From contig CAMDCZ010000003.1 of assembly GCA_945890735.1 (NCBI GenBank), positions 7,999-71,998 of the forward strand: a DNA stretch of 64,000 nt. The letters are read 5' to 3'. A model generated the notes under the pieces. The model was given only the letters and a program-made list of their open reading frames with translations, was not told the DNA's origin and searched no databases. This document shows, one piece after another, positions 60,841-64,000 of this stretch. This DNA is from Bordetella parapertussis. Its GTDB lineage: Bacteria > Pseudomonadota > Gammaproteobacteria > Burkholderiales > Burkholderiaceae_C. Made by a program: the position numbers and the translations under genes. Positions within the stretch are counted from its first letter, which is position 1; every line of letters starts with the position of its first letter.

Positions 60841-62124
60841 ATGAAATTCAAAACAACAATTAAGTCAGGAATGATCGCTGCAGGTATTGCTGCGACTGGA
60901 CTGATGGGAGCTCAGTCTGCGTTGGCACTCAATGTCACGGCTGAGGTTTTTCAAGCGGCAAAAGACCCATGGGACATGGCCTTCTTGCAAGACGGCACCA
61001 TGTTTTTCACTGAAAAGTGTGGTGGTTTGTCCGTTCGCATGACCTCTGGCAGCGTGAATAAATTGCTCGGTGTTGGCGGTAGCTCAGGTTATGCAGCCAC
61101 CAAAAACGACTTGTTCTGTGATGGACAAGCCGGTGTGCAAGGTGTGGCCGTGGACCCTGATTTCGCTAAGAACGGCTATGTCTACCTGTACTCCAGCTCC
61201 AAAGGCAGCAACCGTACCTATGGCGGCTACAACAACATCTTGATGCGCATGAAAGTGAACTCTTCACTCAACGGCGTTTCCGACATCACCGAAATCATCA
61301 ACGACCTCGGCTACAAGCCCATGAAATCCAACCACCCCTTTGGTGGACCTGGTGCGCACAACGGTGGCCGCGTTCGCTTTGGACCTGACGGTTTCTTGTA
61401 TGTGACGATTGGTGACAACCACAACGGTGCTGGCCCACAAAGCCCAACCGAGCTGCGCGGCAAGTTGCTTCGCGTCGACCGTGACGGCAAGGCTGCTGCT
61501 GGCAATAAACCACCAGCTGGCTTTGACAAGCGCATCTACGCTTATGGCTTCCGTAACCCACAAGGCATTGCATTCCGTCCAGGCTCTGGCGATCTTTATT
61601 TGTCTGAAAACGGCCCATGGCACAGCGATGAAGTGACCAAAGTTGTCAACGGTGGCAACGGCGGTTGGGATCCACGTGACAATGTGAACGGTCGTCCAGC
61701 ATGTCCAGATGGCTACTGCGGCTACTCACCCAATCAAATGGGCGCATTGCCACAAAAAGAGCGTGCTGCGTTCATGCCCATGACCGACTTGAAGGCATAC
61801 CCCAACGCCATGAAACCAGCCTATAACAACAACGGCTTGTCACAAGGTATGTGTGGCAGCGTGTTCTTGGTTGGCAAACAGTGGAAAGAATGGGAAGGCC
61901 GTTTGGCTGTGGGTTACGCCGGTATTGGTATCCACGGCACAGCCACGGGCAACCGTATCGACATTCTTGACATTGCCAAGGATGGTTCATCTGCCAAGAA
62001 AGAAGAGTTGCTGTGGCCTACTTTTGCCGGTCGCTTCCGTCACCTCTCATTGGGCCCAGATGGCGCGTTGTATGTTGCCGATGAAGCCAGTGGCAACATC
62101 TACCGTGTGACACCTGCGAAGTGA
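60841..62124 (+). CDS. PQQ-dependent sugar dehydrogenase-like beta-propeller protein
   Basis: A 427-residue exported protein. A signal peptide (MKFKTTIKSGMIAAGIAA at its start, cut near SALALN) leads into a beta-propeller of the soluble aldose sugar/sorbosone dehydrogenase family. Family motifs include PWDMAFLQDGTMFFTEK, GVQGVAVDPDFAKNGYVYLYSS, HNGGRVRFGPDGFLYVTIGDN, YAYGFRNPQGIAF and GPDGALYVADEASGNIYRV. GGAG precedes ATG 60841; the longer upstream frame is rejected. It oxidises an aldose or aldehyde in the periplasm and probably passes electrons to a cytochrome c such as the one downstream. Confidence 0.85.
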   Translation: MKFKTTIKSGMIAAGIAATGLMGAQSALALNVTAEVFQAAKDPWDMAFLQDGTMFFTEKCGGLSVRMTSGSVNKLLGVGGSSGYAATKNDLFCDGQAGVQGVAVDPDFAKNGYVYLYSSSKGSNRTYGGYNNILMRMKVNSSLNGVSDITEIINDLGYKPMKSNHPFGGPGAHNGGRVRFGPDGFLYVTIGDNHNGAGPQSPTELRGKLLRVDRDGKAAAGNKPPAGFDKRIYAYGFRNPQGIAFRPGSGDLYLSENGPWHSDEVTKVVNGGNGGWDPRDNVNGRPACPDGYCGYSPNQMGALPQKERAAFMPMTDLKAYPNAMKPAYNNNGLSQGMCGSVFLVGKQWKEWEGRLAVGYAGIGIHGTATGNRIDILDIAKDGSSAKKEELLWPTFAGRFRHLSLGPDGALYVADEASGNIYRVTPAK

Positions 62125-62146
62125 TGTCTGTTTGGTAATCCTTGGA

Positions 62147-62178
62147 AACGCGCTGCATTCATTGCAGCGCGTTTTTTT
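62147..62178 (+). terminator. Rho-independent terminator after the PQQ dehydrogenase gene
   Basis: AACGCGCTGCA and TGCAGCGCGTT make a perfect 11-base stem around TTCAT, followed by TTTTT. It lies 22 bases after the stop and before the cytochrome c gene. Confidence 0.92.
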
Positions 62179-62251
62179 CATTCCCTGAATCACACACAGG
62201 TGATTCGATGATTTTGTTGACTGCACCCAAGTGCCCGATTGAGTATTGAAC

Positions 62252-62620
62252 ATGTATTTTTCTCGTTTATCTTTGACTTCATTTCATCCCACCCCAATCA
62301 CAGGTCTGGCGATGCTGCTGGGCATGCTGATGCTGACCCAACCCGCGCGTGCCGACACAGAGCAATTGAAAAAATTGATGCAAGCCAATAATTGCATGGC
62401 TTGCCACCAAATTGACAAGCGTAAATACGGACCTCAGTTTGACGAGATCCACACAAAATATTCGGCGGATGCTGCTTCAATCAGCAAGTTGGCCGTCAAA
62501 ATCAAAGCAGGTGGCTCGGGTGTTTGGGGCGAGGACATCATGCCGCCTCAGCCTCAGGTCTCCGATGCTGATGCCAAGCGCATGGCTGAGTTGATACTCG
62601 CACTCAAGCCTGCGAAGTGA
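62252..62620 (+). CDS. Small class I cytochrome c
   Basis: A 122-residue exported cytochrome. A signal peptide (ending TQPARA) precedes one heme site CMACH and a methionine ligand in DIMPPQPQVSDAD. The mature part is about 86 residues, the size of cytochrome c-551/552. ATG 62252 is preferred over the in-frame TTG 62246. It lies after the terminator of the PQQ dehydrogenase gene, so it needs its own promoter. It is the likely electron acceptor of the dehydrogenase. Confidence 0.85.
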   Translation: MYFSRLSLTSFHPTPITGLAMLLGMLMLTQPARADTEQLKKLMQANNCMACHQIDKRKYGPQFDEIHTKYSADAASISKLAVKIKAGGSGVWGEDIMPPQPQVSDADAKRMAELILALKPAK

Positions 62621-62698
62621 TCTGAGCTGTCTGGTGTGCAAGCAAAGACTGGATCGACGATGCCAGTCTGATGCTTGCTCCGCCGTGGGCGATGGGCG

Positions 62699-63328
62699 TC
62701 AGATCACTTGATGCCGTTGCGCGTAATGCACCATGGATGCGGGCGTGTCCAAAAACAATTTTCTCTTGATGGCGGTTTGGTAGTTGTTGATCGTCTTTTC
62801 GGACAAGTTCAAGATGACCGCGCATTCGGGAATCGATTTGCCCTGTGCCAGCAATCGAAATGTTTCAAATTCGGAAGTTGAGAGGGATTCAAGCAAATCC
62901 TCTTCTTTGCCGAAGATACTCACGAACTGCTGGATTTTGCTTTCATGACACATGAAAACCTCGCCGTTGCTGACGGCCAAAATGGCATCCAACACGCAAT
63001 CCGGTGAGGATGCTTTGCTCACAAAGCCTTTGGCACCTTTGCTAAACACCAGGTTGACCATTTGAATGCTGTCGTAAAAAGAGCAAATGATGATCTTTTG
63101 TTCGGCATCCCTGGCGATGGCTTTTTCTAAAAATTTCAAACCCGATATGCCCTTCATGGACAGGTCGCTGATGACGATGTCTGGCTTTTGTTCAAGCAAC
63201 AATGCATAGCCGGACTCACCAGAACTCGCCATGCCGCAGATTGCAAATGCCGGATGCGAATTGATCAACCTCGCATATCCTTCTCTGACGATGGCATGGT
63301 CGTCAATGACAAGCACCTTGATCATCAT
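62699..63328 (-). CDS. NarL/FixJ-family response regulator
   Basis: A 209-residue regulator. The receiver domain has IDDHAIVREG, phospho-acceptor Asp in DIVISDLSMKGISG, and Lys in FVSKASSPD. A LuxR-type HTH follows (LSTSEFETFRLLAQGKSIPECAVILNLSEKTINNYQTAIKRKL in two stretches). Two methionines at the start (63328 and 63325) are both usable. No kinase gene is adjacent, so its partner is elsewhere. It converges on the cytochrome c gene; its targets are unknown. Confidence 0.9.
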   Translation of the reverse strand: MMIKVLVIDDHAIVREGYARLINSHPAFAICGMASSGESGYALLLEQKPDIVISDLSMKGISGLKFLEKAIARDAEQKIIICSFYDSIQMVNLVFSKGAKGFVSKASSPDCVLDAILAVSNGEVFMCHESKIQQFVSIFGKEEDLLESLSTSEFETFRLLAQGKSIPECAVILNLSEKTINNYQTAIKRKLFLDTPASMVHYAQRHQVI

Positions 63329-63501
63329 GTTCCCTGAAATTGAATCACTTTATGGGAATTTGAATGGGCCTGCATTTATTTGTAAATGACCCGATCGGCC
63401 ATAAGTTTTTGGCCTGCCACCGTCGCCAACTCGCGAGCGCATATGATTTGTTGTTTCAAGGCGCTTGGCCTGATGCAAAACATTTTTATTAGGAGACATC
63501 C

Positions 63502-64000
63502 ATGTCCAAACTCCCGCCAGTTTTGAGCTCATTGACTTTTCCGGTCATTGGCTCGCCGCTCTTCATCATCAGCACACCCAAGTTGGTGATTGCCCAGTGC
63601 ATTTCAGGGGTGGTGGGTTCCATGCCTGCGCTCAATGCCCGACCCGCGGCCCAGCTGGAAGATTGGTTGGCTGAAATCACTGAAACCCTGGCGGCGCACA
63701 ACAAAGCCCATCCGGATCAACCAGCAGCCCCTTTTGCCATCAATCAAATCGTGCACAAAAGCAATGATCGGTTGGACCATGACATGGCCATGTGCGTGAA
63801 ATACAAAGTGCCGATCATCATCACTTCCTTGGGTGCCCGGGAAGAAATCAACCAAGCTGCGCACAGCTATGGCGGCGTTGTATTGCATGACATCATCAAC
63901 AACAAATTTGCTCACAAAGCCATTGAAAAGGGAGCGGATGGTTTGGTTGCCGTGGCTGCGGGTGCAGGCGGACATGCGGGTGTGAAAAGTCCTTTTGCGC
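63502..64000 (+). CDS. Nitronate monooxygenase-like protein (partial, runs off window)
   Basis: The first 166 codons are present; the gene continues past the window. AGGAG six bases before ATG 63502 supports the start MSKLPPVLSSLTFPVIGSPL. The N-terminal half has the FMN-binding TIM-barrel pattern of the nitronate monooxygenase/2-nitropropane dioxygenase family, with IITSLGAREEINQAAHSYGG and GADGLVAVAAGAGGHAGVKSPF. It oxidises alkyl nitronates in characterised relatives. The active-site residues near the C-terminus are not visible. No operon partner is seen upstream. Confidence 0.82.
   Translation, partial: MSKLPPVLSSLTFPVIGSPLFIISTPKLVIAQCISGVVGSMPALNARPAAQLEDWLAEITETLAAHNKAHPDQPAAPFAINQIVHKSNDRLDHDMAMCVKYKVPIIITSLGAREEINQAAHSYGGVVLHDIINNKFAHKAIEKGADGLVAVAAGAGGHAGVKSPFA

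Overview
The window looks like a chromosomal segment of a Burkholderiales betaproteobacterium, probably Comamonadaceae and related to the Limnohabitans/Rhodoferax group. The placement is an inference. It rests on the gene set (hpnCDE, tig-clpP-clpX-lon, tripartite-free RND pair, several Liv-type ABC operons, ntrBC downstream of glnA) and on moderate-GC codon use; no 16S or marker comparison was possible. I see no phage, transposase, integrase, CRISPR array or plasmid gene. Genes are tightly packed, many sharing ATGA stop/start overlaps.

Layout. 1-1190: a bactofilin and a RodZ-like membrane HTH protein. 1205-5158 (minus): hpnC-hpnD-hpnE-hemH, a squalene-forming operon coupled to ferrochelatase. 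5243-9420: a lipoprotein adaptor and an RND efflux pump, with a candidate TetR-type operator upstream. 9512-15590: tRNA-Leu, the proteostasis block tig-clpP-clpX-lon, then tRNA-Gly and tRNA-Cys separated by a terminator-like hairpin. 15595-22431: a TSUP anion exporter divergent from a Liv-type ABC operon that ends with an MFS carrier. 22505-24782: cstA with its usual small partner.

24804-35354 (minus) is a ten-gene catabolic operon: livHMGF, an aldehyde dehydrogenase, an SDR, a Liv binding protein, a hotdog-fold hydratase, a class III CoA-transferase and an acyl-CoA synthetase. It probably imports an organic acid or alcohol and degrades it through CoA esters. A 20-base element upstream of both Liv operons agrees at 18 of 20 positions, suggesting a common regulator.

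35536-40876 holds a little-characterised module. A 692-residue membrane protein with two TerB-like domains and a lipoprotein run one way; a 7TM sensor kinase and an OmpR-type regulator run the other way. 40883-47294 has a cysteine-free glutaredoxin-like protein, a KefB-type antiporter, a Tat-exported beta-carbonic-anhydrase-like protein, an epoxide-hydrolase-like enzyme and a lone molybdopterin hydroxylase large subunit.

47434-52232 is a coherent nitrogen-control region: NtrC sites, a sigma-54 promoter, glnA, then a small secreted protein with ntrB and ntrC. 52269-56885 carries xth, folA, thyA, a lytic transglycosylase and an MscS channel. 57007-60567 carries etfB, etfA and an acyl-CoA dehydrogenase, headed by a palindromic operator candidate. 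60841-63328 holds a PQQ-dependent sugar-dehydrogenase-like protein, a small cytochrome c and a NarL-type response regulator. The window ends inside a nitronate-monooxygenase-like gene.
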